This document shows, piece by piece, positions 27,232-36,253 of a DNA stretch of 64,000 bases. The stretch covers positions 62,001 to 126,000 of the forward strand of contig JALDRB010000001.1 in assembly GCA_031316155.1 (NCBI GenBank). The letters run 5' to 3'. Both the position numbers and the translations under genes were made by a program. The notes beneath the pieces were generated by a model that made no database searches, had not been told where the DNA came from, and saw only the letters and a list, made by a program, of their open reading frames with translations. Source of the DNA: Candidatus Scalindua sp. GTDB taxonomy: Bacteria > Planctomycetota > Brocadiia > Brocadiales > Scalinduaceae. The number at the start of each line of letters is the position of its first letter. Position 1 is the first letter of the stretch.

Positions 27232-28020
27232 ATGTTTAAATTTTATAAGAAGCTAGGGATAAAGATTAAAAAGATAAGAGAAAAGTTAGACTTGTCACAG
27301 GAAGCATTAGCAAAAAAACTAGGAGTAAGCAGGGTTGCTATTTCACAAATAGAAACCGGAGACAGGAAGATTAGCGCGGAAGAAATAGCCAAGCTTGCTA
27401 AGGTTTTCAATATTCCTACGGATGTTTTGTTAGATATAAAAAAAGATGTTGAGATTATATTTGAGAAAGCAGTGAAGAAATCAAAGAAGAAAAAGGACAT
27501 TAGAATTAGTGTCCCTCAGCGGAATTTGCAGAAATTTAAAGAGATATTAATTTATATCCTCGAAAAAGTTGGGTCAAAACCTAACATAGGAGAGACAGTA
27601 TTATATAAACTTCTTTATTTCATAGATTTTAATTTTTATGAGAAGTATGAAGAGCAGCTGATAGGGGCCACATATATAAAAAACCATCATGGGCCAACGC
27701 CTAAAGAATTTATAAAGATTGTAAAAGAGATGGAGGGTAAGGAATTGGTGAAAGTGCAGGATAAATATTTCCAATATCCACAGACAAAGTATCTGCCTTT
27801 AAGGAAATCTGATCTTACTCAGTTTAAGGCGCATGAAAAAGAAGTGATAGATGATGTATTGAATAGTTTATCAAACATGAACGCTTCCGAGATCAGCGAA
27901 TACTCTCATAATGATGTTCCATGGCAAACTACCGAGGATGGTGAAATTATTGAATATGAAGCAGTGTTTTATAGAACTCCGCCTTATTCAGTGAGAAATT
28001 ATAGTGAAAAAGATATTTAA
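27232..28020 (+). CDS. HTH-Panacea (DUF4065) antitoxin
   Basis: A protein of 262 residues. Residues about 8-65 are an XRE-type helix-turn-helix (IKKIREKLDLSQEALAKKLG then VSRVAISQIETGDR). Residues about 98-250 form the Panacea/DUF4065 domain (VGSKPNIGETVLYKLLYFID, ATYIKNHHGPTPKEF, SEYSHNDVPWQTTEDGE). Panacea domains are known antitoxin scaffolds that neutralise several unrelated toxins. A good ribosome binding site (AAAGGAGGAG) precedes the ATG. The gene overlaps the downstream toxin by 17 bases, and the HTH part probably represses the operon through the repeats at 27165-27200. Confidence 0.9.
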   Translation: MFKFYKKLGIKIKKIREKLDLSQEALAKKLGVSRVAISQIETGDRKISAEEIAKLAKVFNIPTDVLLDIKKDVEIIFEKAVKKSKKKKDIRISVPQRNLQKFKEILIYILEKVGSKPNIGETVLYKLLYFIDFNFYEKYEEQLIGATYIKNHHGPTPKEFIKIVKEMEGKELVKVQDKYFQYPQTKYLPLRKSDLTQFKAHEKEVIDDVLNSLSNMNASEISEYSHNDVPWQTTEDGEIIEYEAVFYRTPPYSVRNYSEKDI

Positions 28021-28384
28021 TGAGATACGAAAACTTGTTGAGTTTGAAAAAGACTTCAAAAGGCTAGCGAAGAGGTTTAAGACGCTTGATGATGATCTCA
28101 ATACTTTTATTGATAAACAGCTCATGATTACTCATAAATTGGGAATTGATAATAAGGGTGTAATTCCTATCTCTGGATTAGGGATCGAAGTTCCGAAGAT
28201 ATATAAGGCAAGAAAATTTGCCTGTAAAGCACTAAAAGGTAGTGGTGGAATGAGTGGCATAAGAATAATATATGCACATTATGAGAAAGAAGATGTTATT
28301 GAATTTATAGAGATTTATTTTAAGGGTGACAAGGAAAACGAGGATAGAAATCGAATTATAAAATATTATACTACTAACATTTAG
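28004..28384 (+). CDS. RelE/ParE-like toxin paired with the Panacea antitoxin
   Basis: A protein of 126 residues starting at GTG 28004 inside the end of the antitoxin gene. FEKDFKRLAKRFKTLDDDLN resembles the N-terminal helix of RelE/HigB-type toxins. The body ISGLGIEVPKIYKARKFACK, then SGIRIIYAHYEKEDVIEFIE and IYFKGDKENEDRNRI, follows the usual strand pattern (KAR, RIIY, IYFKG). Toxins of this superfamily cleave messenger RNA on the ribosome or poison gyrase; which applies here cannot be told. The overlap and shared promoter make the pairing convincing. Confidence 0.82.
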   Translation: MKKIFNEIRKLVEFEKDFKRLAKRFKTLDDDLNTFIDKQLMITHKLGIDNKGVIPISGLGIEVPKIYKARKFACKALKGSGGMSGIRIIYAHYEKEDVIEFIEIYFKGDKENEDRNRIIKYYTTNI

Positions 28385-28394
28385 GAGATAAAAA

Positions 28395-28691
28395 ATGGGA
28401 ATAAAAACAACAAATTTCAACAAAACAGGAATTGAAAAATTACCAAATAATAAGCCAGTTTTATATAAGATAAAGACAGAATCAGGTAGCACAAATTATG
28501 CTGGGGTTGCCAAAAGAGGCAGGATACAAGAAAGGCTTGGAGAGCATCTTGGAAACATTCCAGGAGTTAAAGTGCAGATAGAACAGTTTAATCGTAAACA
28601 GGATGCCGAAAAAAAAGAAGGTAACATTATAAAAAGAACCCAACCGAAATATAACAAAAAGGGAAAATATGAAAGTGGAGCAAACTTTTAG
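28395..28691 (+). CDS. Small GIY-YIG-like protein, third gene of the Panacea operon
   Basis: A protein of 98 residues starting 10 bases after the toxin stop, with GGAG upstream. The segment PVLYKIKTESGSTNYAGVAK then RGRIQERLGEHL has the strand-strand-helix layout and spaced Tyr/Gly/Arg residues of a GIY-YIG nuclease core, and TQPKYNKKGKYE near the end holds the usual NK/PKYN tail. The assignment to that superfamily is by pattern only. It is probably co-transcribed with the toxin and antitoxin, but a role in the system is not shown. Confidence 0.55.
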   Translation: MGIKTTNFNKTGIEKLPNNKPVLYKIKTESGSTNYAGVAKRGRIQERLGEHLGNIPGVKVQIEQFNRKQDAEKKEGNIIKRTQPKYNKKGKYESGANF

Positions 28692-28952
28692 TAAAAAACA
28701 ATTTAATACTTTTGTTATCACATGGATCATGGAAAGAAAGATGAATAAAAGGGATCTGAAAATAGTTCTTAAAGATGCTTCAGACTTCATTTCCTGCCAA
28801 TAATTTTCTTTAGTAGCATACCCAATTGCGAGATATGTATTGAATCCTAAAGAACCTTATATTGCCTTTGAAATGGTTAAAGAAAAGATATATTGTGGCC
28901 GTAAAGGGGAGATGGAGGGATTTGGTCTTAAAGTGTTCCCATAAAACAAAAA

Positions 28953-28970
28953 GCCTCTCATAAGAGAGGC
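28953..28970 (-). terminator. Hairpin terminator read on the minus strand
   Basis: A perfect 7-bp stem (GCCTCTC / GAGAGGC) with a 4-base loop. On the minus strand the stem is followed by TTTTTGTTTT, a proper terminator tail; on the plus strand there is no T run. No minus-strand gene is recognised upstream of it, so it may be a relic or act on antisense transcription. Confidence 0.5.
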
Positions 28971-29154
28971 CTTCTGCCGACCGAGGACACTCCGATCCAA
29001 ATTTCATGAAACCGAATTATATACAATACAAATAAGAAAAATCAAATGAAAATTTGCTAGAATTCTTGGGACGCCAACTTAGTTCTATAAATAAATAATT
29101 TGGTAAGGCAGGAACATGGCCAAACCTTGATTATTGAATACGCAGGTTTTCTTT

Positions 29155-29322
29155 TATACCCATCACAAAATAGTTTTCGGAAAAAAGCCGAAAACTATTT
29201 TGCCCGAGTAAAGTCATCGGCGCCTTTTGTCCGGGGAAAGTCCTCGGCGTTTTCCAGTCCGGGGATAACTCAACCAAGATTTGATTTTCAGGAAGCCAAA
29301 AAACCAAACCGGTTTTAGTATA
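29155..29322 (+). repeat. MITE-like dispersed repeat, copy 2 (longest internal form)
   Basis: Begins TATACCCATC and ends GGTTTTAGTATA, 168 bases. Its middle repeats the GTCCTCGGCG module (GAGTAAAGTCATCGGCG, then GGGAAAGTCCTCGGCG), so one internal block has been duplicated. The segment AGTTTTCGG...CCGAAAACT forms an extra hairpin. Confidence 0.75.
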
Positions 29323-29704
29323 TACCGGACAAGCAGAAACATTGGTATTATACACTACGACAGCAACCATCTCATCTCCCCCCCCCTATGATTTGATCCA
29401 GTTTGTGAATTCACATTTTGCAAGCAGGATGCAGCGCAAGCGTATTGAGGAACCCGATTCTGGCCCAAACCTTCAAGTGTATTAATTGTGCAATAGACCG
29501 TAAAGACATGACCTCAATGTGTGCCTACGAAGTCGAAAATGAAGTGAATGGGTTTGTACCTTGAACATAGAATGTGTTAGAATTACCAGCCCCTAATATT
29601 GATTAATAAAGAATAAACGTATTGTGCGGATTGATTTTGTTCTCTATTCTGATTTCAAAGTTTGACCTCAGAGGCACTTTACCGTTTTATTAATAAGGAG
29701 AAAA

Positions 29705-30901
29705 ATGGAAGATTCGGGTGATTTTATAGTTATAACAGTTAATGGGCCGGATGCGCAGGGTATTGTTTCATCTTTTACCTCAATACTATCTGAGAATGAG
29801 GTAAGAATAGTTGATATTGAACAGATTGTTATACATAATCTAATTTTACTCTCTATGTTATTAGACTTGAGACAAAGTAAAGGAGGTCAAATATCATTAC
29901 TTAAGGATTTGTTGCTTGAGGCGAAAAGACTTAATGTTGATCTTGACTTTAAAGTAGCGTCAAGGGATGATCAACTGCAATATGATAATAATTTCCTGTA
30001 CGCGATCACATGCCTGGGAGAAAAAATAACAGCGGATGTGCTTGCCAGGATTTCCAAGGCAATGTATTCTGAAAACGTTAATATAGAAAGAATTAGGCAG
30101 CTCAGCCAGGGAGAACTTAGCTGTGTTGAGATGATTGTTAACACCGACAAATCAATAAACGTTCGCGATATAACAAGGAAACTGCTCTCCATAAGCTCCG
30201 AATCTGGAGTTGACATAGCTGTTCAAAAAGAGAATATATTTAGAAGATCAAAACGGCTTGTTGTGATGGATATGGACAGTACTCTTATACAAGTTGAAGT
30301 TATTGATGAGCTTGCAAAAGCCGTCGGCAGAGGAGACGAAGTCAGCGCTATAACACGCAAGGCAATGAATGGTGAAATAAGTTTTAATGAGTCATTAGAG
30401 AAGCGTGTGTGTCTTCTCGCAGGTTTAGACGAAGAAGCTCTTGATAAAATTTACAATAACATCCCATTCACTCCGGGCGCTAAAAAATTTATAAAAATAT
30501 TAAAAAAAATAGGCTATAAAACAGCCGTAATAAGCGGAGGTTTTACGTTTTTTACCGATCGATTAAAAAAAGAACTTGGTCTTGATTATGCATTTGCCAA
30601 TAATCTTGAAATAAAGGACGGAAAGGTAACTGGCAAGGTCACGGGAAGAATTATCAATGGTGAATTTAAGGCAATAATCTTAGAGGATATAGCAAATAAA
30701 GAGGAGATTACTCTGGATCAGGTAGTGGCAATTGGTGACGGCGCAAATGATTTACTCATGCTTGGCAAGGCAGGTTTAGGAATAGCATTCAATGCTCACA
30801 AGGCTGTCAGAGAAAAGGCGGATTATAACATATCACAAAAAAACCTGGACTCTATAATATACCTTCTCGGCATTAGTGAAAAAGAGAAAAACACAATATA
30901 A
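29705..30901 (+). CDS. serB: Phosphoserine phosphatase with two N-terminal ACT domains
   Basis: Final step of serine biosynthesis: hydrolysis of O-phosphoserine. At 398 residues it has the long SerB layout. Two ACT domains come first (about 6-85, starting VITVNGPDAQGIVSSFTSIL, and about 95-175), likely for serine feedback. The HAD phosphatase follows, with motif I VVMDMDSTLIQ (Asp189, Asp191), motif II AVISGGFTFF and motif IV VAIGDGANDLLML. AAGGAG precedes the ATG. It stands alone among repeats, on the edge of the accessory region. Confidence 0.95.
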   Translation: MEDSGDFIVITVNGPDAQGIVSSFTSILSENEVRIVDIEQIVIHNLILLSMLLDLRQSKGGQISLLKDLLLEAKRLNVDLDFKVASRDDQLQYDNNFLYAITCLGEKITADVLARISKAMYSENVNIERIRQLSQGELSCVEMIVNTDKSINVRDITRKLLSISSESGVDIAVQKENIFRRSKRLVVMDMDSTLIQVEVIDELAKAVGRGDEVSAITRKAMNGEISFNESLEKRVCLLAGLDEEALDKIYNNIPFTPGAKKFIKILKKIGYKTAVISGGFTFFTDRLKKELGLDYAFANNLEIKDGKVTGKVTGRIINGEFKAIILEDIANKEEITLDQVVAIGDGANDLLMLGKAGLGIAFNAHKAVREKADYNISQKNLDSIIYLLGISEKEKNTI

Positions 30902-31256
30902 TTAAGAATTACACGTTTGTTACAACGCGGTAAAGATAAGAGGCATCAAATTAGAAAAGTATATGCATGTTATACTCATCTCATAATGGTTTTCGGATAA
31001 AATCCGAAATAAAATTGAGCGAGTATAACTGCAACCAAGATTTGGTTTCCAGTAAAACCGAAAACCAAATCGGTTTTAGTATAAATATAAGGATATGTTT
31101 TTAAAGGCATTTAAATATGCAAAGAAAACAAAAGAGCATCTGCTTGGAAACATTCAATAAAAAAAACAAATCAACATTTCATGCTGTATCGCACTTTTCA
31201 GGAATATAAGCCTGGCACAAACAATTCAAACACTATGACTTGAAAGAGGAATAAAA
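30902..31256 (+). other. Gap between serB and the SEC-C gene
   Basis: No gene is seen in these 355 bases. MITE-like copy 3 occupies 30971-31083. AAAGAGGAA just before 31257 serves as the ribosome binding site of the SEC-C gene. Confidence 0.5.
30971..31083 (+). repeat. MITE-like dispersed repeat, copy 3
   Basis: A 113-base copy with clean ends: TATACTCATCTCATAATGG at the left and CCAAATCGGTTTTAGTATA at the right. The internal AAAGTCCTCGGCG block is deleted. The right part contains the palindrome AAACCGATTTGGTTTTCGG type found in all copies. Confidence 0.8.
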
Positions 31257-32669
31257 ATGAGCAAGTTGGGAAGAAATGAACCGTGTCACTGTGGGAGTGG
31301 CAGAAAGTATAAAAAATGCTGTCTGAGTAAAGATGAAGAAAAGAATCAAATACACAGTAACATCAATAACGAAAGTTGCACAGATTATGATGAAGACTTT
31401 GAAGTAATAGATGATGAAAAGGATGATTATGATGAAGATGAATTTGAAGAGATCGCTGATAGAGAAGAGTACAATAAAATTAAACATAAGATAAGAGAAT
31501 TGAGAAAAAAATATTCCTGCAAGAAATTTGAGGAGAAACCGCCAGATATTTCTCCGGATGAGCAGAAGATTGTAGACGAGTGGTGGAATAAATTTGAAAA
31601 TGTGTATACGAAAAACTTTGATGTTCTCAAGTGCATAGACCTGATAAAAGATTTTGTAATTAACCATCCGAATCTTGTTCCAAATTTATATTTACATGAA
31701 GAGGCTATATTTGAAATTGAAGGCCACTCATTAAAGTCGGGAAATTATGATGATTTTATCGGTTTTTTAAAATGGTACAGAGATAATGCTTTTCGTGCTT
31801 ATATTCTGAGTGGAACCTATTATGATCTGTCTTTGATAACATATCAACTCGTCAACGGTGGTGATGAAGATATTACAAAGTATTTTTCAATCTACAGAGA
31901 GTATCCGGGCCACGATCCTGACAACCTCATGCGATTTGTGGATCTTTTCAGGGCAACAAATAACCAGGAATTGCTTATTGAATTATTAAAAGATATATAC
32001 CCATATGTCTATTATTCACCGGGTATAATTGGAGCTGAAGATTTTGTACAACCAGTCCTAAAGAATACATTTTGTAAATATTTTAAGAAAGATTATACCG
32101 ATCATGACATCAATTCATTAGTAAACAGTATAAAGGAGTTTGCTGACAAGTTTCCGGCCATGCGCATATGTATGAATAGAGAATACTGGGTTCACTTGTT
32201 GGAAGATATGTATAAACGAGTTCCGGAGAAAAAAGAGCTAAAAAACAGAAAAGAGGCTGAAGACTATTTTTCCCATATCAGAAACCATTTTGAAGTGTTT
32301 TTGCACGATACCAGAGGAAAACAGTGGATTACTGCAGAGTATTACTCCGTTTTAATCCTTGAATATCTTTTCAAACAACTGGAGAATAATAAGATTGGCA
32401 AGAAACCATTTCAGTTGAATAAAGACAGAGTTGATAACTATCTGGCAACTCAATTTCGCGATATTATCGGTATTCGTGAGATTCCAGGTTTAGCATTCAT
32501 CCAGTCGATGTTTTATTTCAATGAATATCTGGGTGAAACAGGATTAATTTCGTCAGAGTGTCGAGATTCTAATGAAAGTGTTTGTAAAGATTTGTTTGAG
32601 ATTGTCTATCGTATTTGCCTGAAATCAAATTATAGTGCAAAATTATTTGAAAAATTTCCACATTGTTAG
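31257..32669 (+). CDS. SEC-C zinc-finger protein with helical body
   Basis: A protein of 470 residues. The N-terminus GRNEPCHCGSGRKYKKCC is a SEC-C zinc-binding motif (Cys10, Cys12, Cys21, Cys22). A very acidic linker follows (residues about 40-75, rich in Asp and Glu). The remaining 390 residues look mostly alpha-helical, possibly TPR-like repeats (for example DLIKDFVINHPNLVPNLYLH), but no family is recognised. SEC-C motifs occur on SecA and on many proteins of conflict systems, where they are thought to aid ribosome or protein contact. The next gene, an AEP-primase/helicase, starts 67 bases downstream on the same strand, so the two may form a unit. Confidence 0.65.
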   Translation: MSKLGRNEPCHCGSGRKYKKCCLSKDEEKNQIHSNINNESCTDYDEDFEVIDDEKDDYDEDEFEEIADREEYNKIKHKIRELRKKYSCKKFEEKPPDISPDEQKIVDEWWNKFENVYTKNFDVLKCIDLIKDFVINHPNLVPNLYLHEEAIFEIEGHSLKSGNYDDFIGFLKWYRDNAFRAYILSGTYYDLSLITYQLVNGGDEDITKYFSIYREYPGHDPDNLMRFVDLFRATNNQELLIELLKDIYPYVYYSPGIIGAEDFVQPVLKNTFCKYFKKDYTDHDINSLVNSIKEFADKFPAMRICMNREYWVHLLEDMYKRVPEKKELKNRKEAEDYFSHIRNHFEVFLHDTRGKQWITAEYYSVLILEYLFKQLENNKIGKKPFQLNKDRVDNYLATQFRDIIGIREIPGLAFIQSMFYFNEYLGETGLISSECRDSNESVCKDLFEIVYRICLKSNYSAKLFEKFPHC

Positions 32670-32736
32670 CAAACAGCATAAATCACGAAATTTCTATTAA
32701 CACTGAAAACAATCAAACAATCCTGGTAAGCAACAC

Positions 32737-35196
32737 ATGAAAATTGATAATGAAAAATATAAACTCGAAAGTAAAATTAAACATATTGATGAACAGATTT
32801 CTTTATTGCAGAAGCTGAAAGTTCAACATCTTGCCGGTTTACATTCCTTAGATTCGGAACAGGAAATATCTTCCTCATTGCCTTCTCAACTTAATCAAGC
32901 CCAAGATGAAATTCACTTGTTCAAACAATATTTTCGTGGCCGGGATAATGTTTACGCTCGATTATGGATGAATCAGCATAGCCATAAAAAAGGTTATAGT
33001 CCCGCGTGTAAAAATGAATGGATTCGGGCTTTATGTAAAAAACCGGTTGTCAAGTGTTCTGAATGTTCCAATCAAGCATTCCTACCTTTTGATGGCAACG
33101 CCATTAAACGTCACATAGAAGGCAAAGAGGTTGTCGGTGTTTATCCAATGACAGTTGATGAGAAATGCTTCTTCCTTGCGTTTGATTTTGATAAGGAATG
33201 CTGGTTTGATGATATTAACGCTTTACGTAAGACGTGTAACAATGAAGACATTACTGTTGGTATTGAGCGGTCACGTTCAGGAAAAGGTGGGCATGCATGG
33301 ATATTTTTCGATGAAGCCATTCCCGCTATTCTGGCAAGACAGTTTGGGACCTATCTCATAACGAGGGCAATGTCTGCTCGTTTTGAGATAGACATGAAAA
33401 GTTATGACCGGTTATTTCCCAGTCAGAATACATTGCCAAAAGGCGGTTTCGGGAATTTAATCGCACTGCCATTTCAGAAAGCAGCTGTGGGATGTGGTGA
33501 TAGTGTGTTTATTGATGAAAAAGGAACACCTTATCAAGATCAATGGACATATTTATCATCAATTGAGAAGATTTCTTATGCGCGAGTTAGAGAGATTGTG
33601 GACCATGCGTTGGCGAATCATTCAATTATGGATGTTCGTTTTAGCTCCACTGAAGAGGAGAAAGAAGAACCCTGGTTTCGTCTGCCTTCAGGGAAAATGC
33701 GGTTCAAAACACAGATTAATAATTTGCCCAAAAGGATTAAAGCGGTTTTATCAAACCGTATCTTTGTCAAGACGGATCAGGCACCAGCCGTGTTGTTCAA
33801 TAAGTTGAAGCACCTGGCTGCTTTTCAGAATCCAGAATTTTACAAAAAACAAAAAATGCGGTTTTCCACCTACGATACACCTCGTATAATTTGTTGTGCC
33901 GAACTTGATAACGGATATATGTCATTACCCCGGGGTTGCTTGAATGATATGAAGGCGTTGTTAAAAGAGTATGATGTTGACTTGAGTATCGAAGACAAAA
34001 GAAATTCTGGCCAACCGGTAGACTATGCTTTTCAGGGAGTTCTTAATGAAAAACAATTATTAGCGCTGAATGATGTGTTATCTCATGATTGTGGTGTGTT
34101 TGTAGCTCCTCCGGGTTCGGGGAAAACGGTTTTGGCTATAGCGGCCATTGCCCGGAGGAAAGTTAACACATTGATCCTTGTCCATCGTAAACCACTAATG
34201 GAGCAGTGGAGACTGCAAATATCATCGTTGTTTGGTATTGATAAGAAACAGATTGGGCAAATTGGCGGAGATAAGAATAAACATACAGGTTTGATTGATA
34301 TAGCTATGTTTCAGAGTATGGACTGTAAGGATGGTGTCGATGATCATATGGAAGAATATGGATTTGTAATTGTGGATGAATGCCATCATGTCAGCGCGTT
34401 TTCATTCGAAAAGGTTTTAACACAAGCAAAGGCAAAATATGTTTTAGGTTTGACAGCAACACCTTACCGAAGAGACGGTCATCAACCGATAATTCACATG
34501 CAATGCGGATCAATTTGTCATCGCATTAAGCAAAAAGACGCGTTGTCGCATATTTCTCAGTCAAGAGTTATTCCTCGAATAACAGATTTTGATTATGACT
34601 GGAATGAAGATGCCAAGATTAATGATGTTTGGGCAAAGCTTGTAGCAAGCGAAGCCAGAAATCAATTAATCTTAAGAGATATCAACGATTCACTTGTTGA
34701 AGGGAGATTTCCATTGGTGTTAACGGAGCGCCGTGAACATTTAGAGTATCTAGCCGAACGTTTGGCAGATTGGGTCGATTTGTTGGCACTGATGTATGGT
34801 GGTATAAAAAAGAAACGGCGTGAAGAGCTAATTGCAGCCATTCACAGCGTACCTGAAAACAAAAGAGCATTGATCTTAGCAACTGGGTCATATATTGGTG
34901 AGGGATTTGATGCTCCTCAGTTAGATACGTTATTTTTAACAATGCCGAGTTCATTTAAAGGAAGAATTGTGCAATATGCCGGCCGTTTACATCGATACCA
35001 TGAAAACAAGGAAGATATACGGATTTATGATTATGTTGATTCTCATGTTTCTATCCTGGAGGTCATGTTTCGCAAACGGTGTAAAACATATAAAATGCTG
35101 GGATATTCAATTGATGACGAAGGCGAAGAGTATCAAACAAGATACAGAATAAAGAAACGAGAGAAAATTCCTGACATAGAGAAAAAAAGAGAGTAA
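32737..35196 (+). CDS. AEP-type primase domain fused to a superfamily 2 helicase (TOTE-like conflict-system protein)
   Basis: A protein of 819 residues. After a coiled N-terminus and a zinc-like pair (KCSECSNQAFLP), residues about 130-280 form an archaeo-eukaryotic primase-polymerase core. Its metal ligands are FFLAFDFDKECW (Asp150, Asp152) and its nucleotide-binding loop is RSRSGKGGHAWIFF (His186). The helicase half has Walker A VAPPGSGKTVLA (about 456-467), VDECHH at 546-551, GLTATPYRRDG, and motif VI RIVQYAGRLHRYH. I recall this primase-helicase fusion being described as part of TOTE conflict systems; that name is from memory. It lies between a SEC-C gene and nucleotidyltransferase genes. 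The length is complete and no lesion is seen. Confidence 0.85.
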   Translation: MKIDNEKYKLESKIKHIDEQISLLQKLKVQHLAGLHSLDSEQEISSSLPSQLNQAQDEIHLFKQYFRGRDNVYARLWMNQHSHKKGYSPACKNEWIRALCKKPVVKCSECSNQAFLPFDGNAIKRHIEGKEVVGVYPMTVDEKCFFLAFDFDKECWFDDINALRKTCNNEDITVGIERSRSGKGGHAWIFFDEAIPAILARQFGTYLITRAMSARFEIDMKSYDRLFPSQNTLPKGGFGNLIALPFQKAAVGCGDSVFIDEKGTPYQDQWTYLSSIEKISYARVREIVDHALANHSIMDVRFSSTEEEKEEPWFRLPSGKMRFKTQINNLPKRIKAVLSNRIFVKTDQAPAVLFNKLKHLAAFQNPEFYKKQKMRFSTYDTPRIICCAELDNGYMSLPRGCLNDMKALLKEYDVDLSIEDKRNSGQPVDYAFQGVLNEKQLLALNDVLSHDCGVFVAPPGSGKTVLAIAAIARRKVNTLILVHRKPLMEQWRLQISSLFGIDKKQIGQIGGDKNKHTGLIDIAMFQSMDCKDGVDDHMEEYGFVIVDECHHVSAFSFEKVLTQAKAKYVLGLTATPYRRDGHQPIIHMQCGSICHRIKQKDALSHISQSRVIPRITDFDYDWNEDAKINDVWAKLVASEARNQLILRDINDSLVEGRFPLVLTERREHLEYLAERLADWVDLLALMYGGIKKKRREELIAAIHSVPENKRALILATGSYIGEGFDAPQLDTLFLTMPSSFKGRIVQYAGRLHRYHENKEDIRIYDYVDSHVSILEVMFRKRCKTYKMLGYSIDDEGEEYQTRYRIKKREKIPDIEKKRE

Positions 35197-35426
35197 ACCT
35201 TATCCATCATGACGTGAATCATCCCTTCATCGATATCTTTTAGCACACATATTGACAACTAAAATTTTCTTTTAATCTTCTTATTTAGCTGGTACTCTTT
35301 ATTAAACTTGTCTCATGAGTATTAAATTAACAGATTAACAGTTTAAAATAGTGGAAGAAATTAAGCCTAATGTAAAAAGTTGAGCCGGCAAAAACTGAAT
35401 TGAGAAACTATTGGAGAAGTTGGATA

Positions 35427-35720
35427 ATGAGAGATCTTGAAGAAATAAAAAAAATTATTTATGAATACAAAGATGAATTTAAAAAAGAATACGGAGTATT
35501 TGCAATAGGGGTTTTCGGTTCATATTCTAAAGAGGAACAGAAAAAAACAAGCGATATTGATATCTTGATGGAATTTCAAAAACCCATTGACCTTTTTGCA
35601 TTTGTCCACCTGAAAAATCATCTCTCAGAGTTACTTGGTTTAAACGTGGATTTGGTAATGAAGAAAGCATTAAAGCCCAATATAAGAAAAAAGATTTTAG
35701 AAGAAGTAGTTTACATTTAA
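35427..35720 (+). CDS. MNT-type nucleotidyltransferase (orphan)
   Basis: A minimal nucleotidyltransferase of 97 residues, the kind that acts as antitoxin to HEPN toxins by AMPylating them. GVFGSYSKEEQ followed by KTSDIDILMEF is the GSx10DxD active site, and NVDLVMKKALKPNIRK follows. The start at 35427 was preferred to 35400 because GGAGAAG lies just upstream and MRDLEEIKK fits the family. No HEPN gene follows it, so it has lost its partner or acts alone. Confidence 0.82.
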   Translation: MRDLEEIKKIIYEYKDEFKKEYGVFAIGVFGSYSKEEQKKTSDIDILMEFQKPIDLFAFVHLKNHLSELLGLNVDLVMKKALKPNIRKKILEEVVYI

Positions 35721-36162
35721 TGGTTTTTTCATTTGTATGGGTTAAACCTTAACAGATTGTCCGAGAATAAATAACACAAAAAATTATACATTGGTTCTAA
35801 AGGACTTATGACTCGTAAATTTGTCAAAATACCTATTCTCGGACAATCTGTTATCTATTGAAAAATTATGTAATGCTTCATCTCAGATTTTTGAAGAAAA
35901 GTATTTTTAATAGCATGTATCGTTTAACATAAATCAATTCTTGATTTATCATTAGGCAATACAACACAAATGAGAAAGTGAGTGTTGTAGCCATATCTCA
36001 GTACCGATTAAATTTTGAGTGTACCATACTTAGTTCTATAAGGGTATTGATATTGTACTTGTTCATCCATGGGATTTTAAAAGGCCGTTTAACAACAAAA
36101 CGGTAAAAAAAGCAAAGGGATGAAGGAATTCAGCAGTCGAAATCGGGATCTAAGTGATATTG
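35721..36162 (+). other. Non-coding stretch after the first MNT gene
   Basis: No gene is seen in these 442 bases. The inverted-repeat element at 35750-35853 and a small hairpin near 36091 (CCGTTT/AAACGG) are the only structures. Confidence 0.4.
35750..35853. repeat. 104-bp element with 20-bp perfect terminal inverted repeats
   Basis: The arms TAACAGATTGTCCGAGAATA (35750-35769) and TATTCTCGGACAATCTGTTA (35834-35853) are exact complements. The inside is AT-rich and codes for nothing. A degenerate single arm (GTTCTCGGACAGCCTGT) is seen near 44114, so this may be a small mobile element family. Confidence 0.7.
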
Positions 36163-36177
36163 AAATGCTGGTTAGAA

Positions 36178-36253
36178 ATACCTGTTCATTTTCCGAATGT
36201 GTTATTGGATGAATTTATTATTATGCCAAATCACATTCATGAAATTATCATAA
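36178..36253 (+). pseudogene. Second RAYT relic, cut by a MITE-like element
   Basis: The stretch encodes IPVHFPNVLLDEFIIMPNHI then HEIIII, the same Y1-transposase motif as the relic at 26796. It is cut exactly where MITE-like copy 4 begins (36254). Only about 25 codons remain. Confidence 0.75.

Larger units (their letters stand above)
28692..29704 (+). other. Long non-coding stretch between the Panacea operon and serB
   Basis: About 1 kb with no complete gene. From 28816 to 28944 a short open segment (ARYVLNPKEPYIAFEMVKEK and EGFGLKVFP, stop) looks like the end of an unidentified gene without a start. A hairpin lies at 28953-28970 and MITE-like copy 2 at 29155-29322. A possible promoter for serB is TTGTAC (29554) with TAGAAT (29578), 18 bases apart. 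A run of C residues near 29376-29386 is conspicuous. Confidence 0.5.

Noticed and set aside
29100-29318. Open frame over MITE-like copy 2
   Set aside because: It is the translation of the repeat itself, with no start signal or homology.
29376-29386. C-run as a functional G-quadruplex site
   Set aside because: A single run of C does not give the four G tracts needed, and it may be length-misread.
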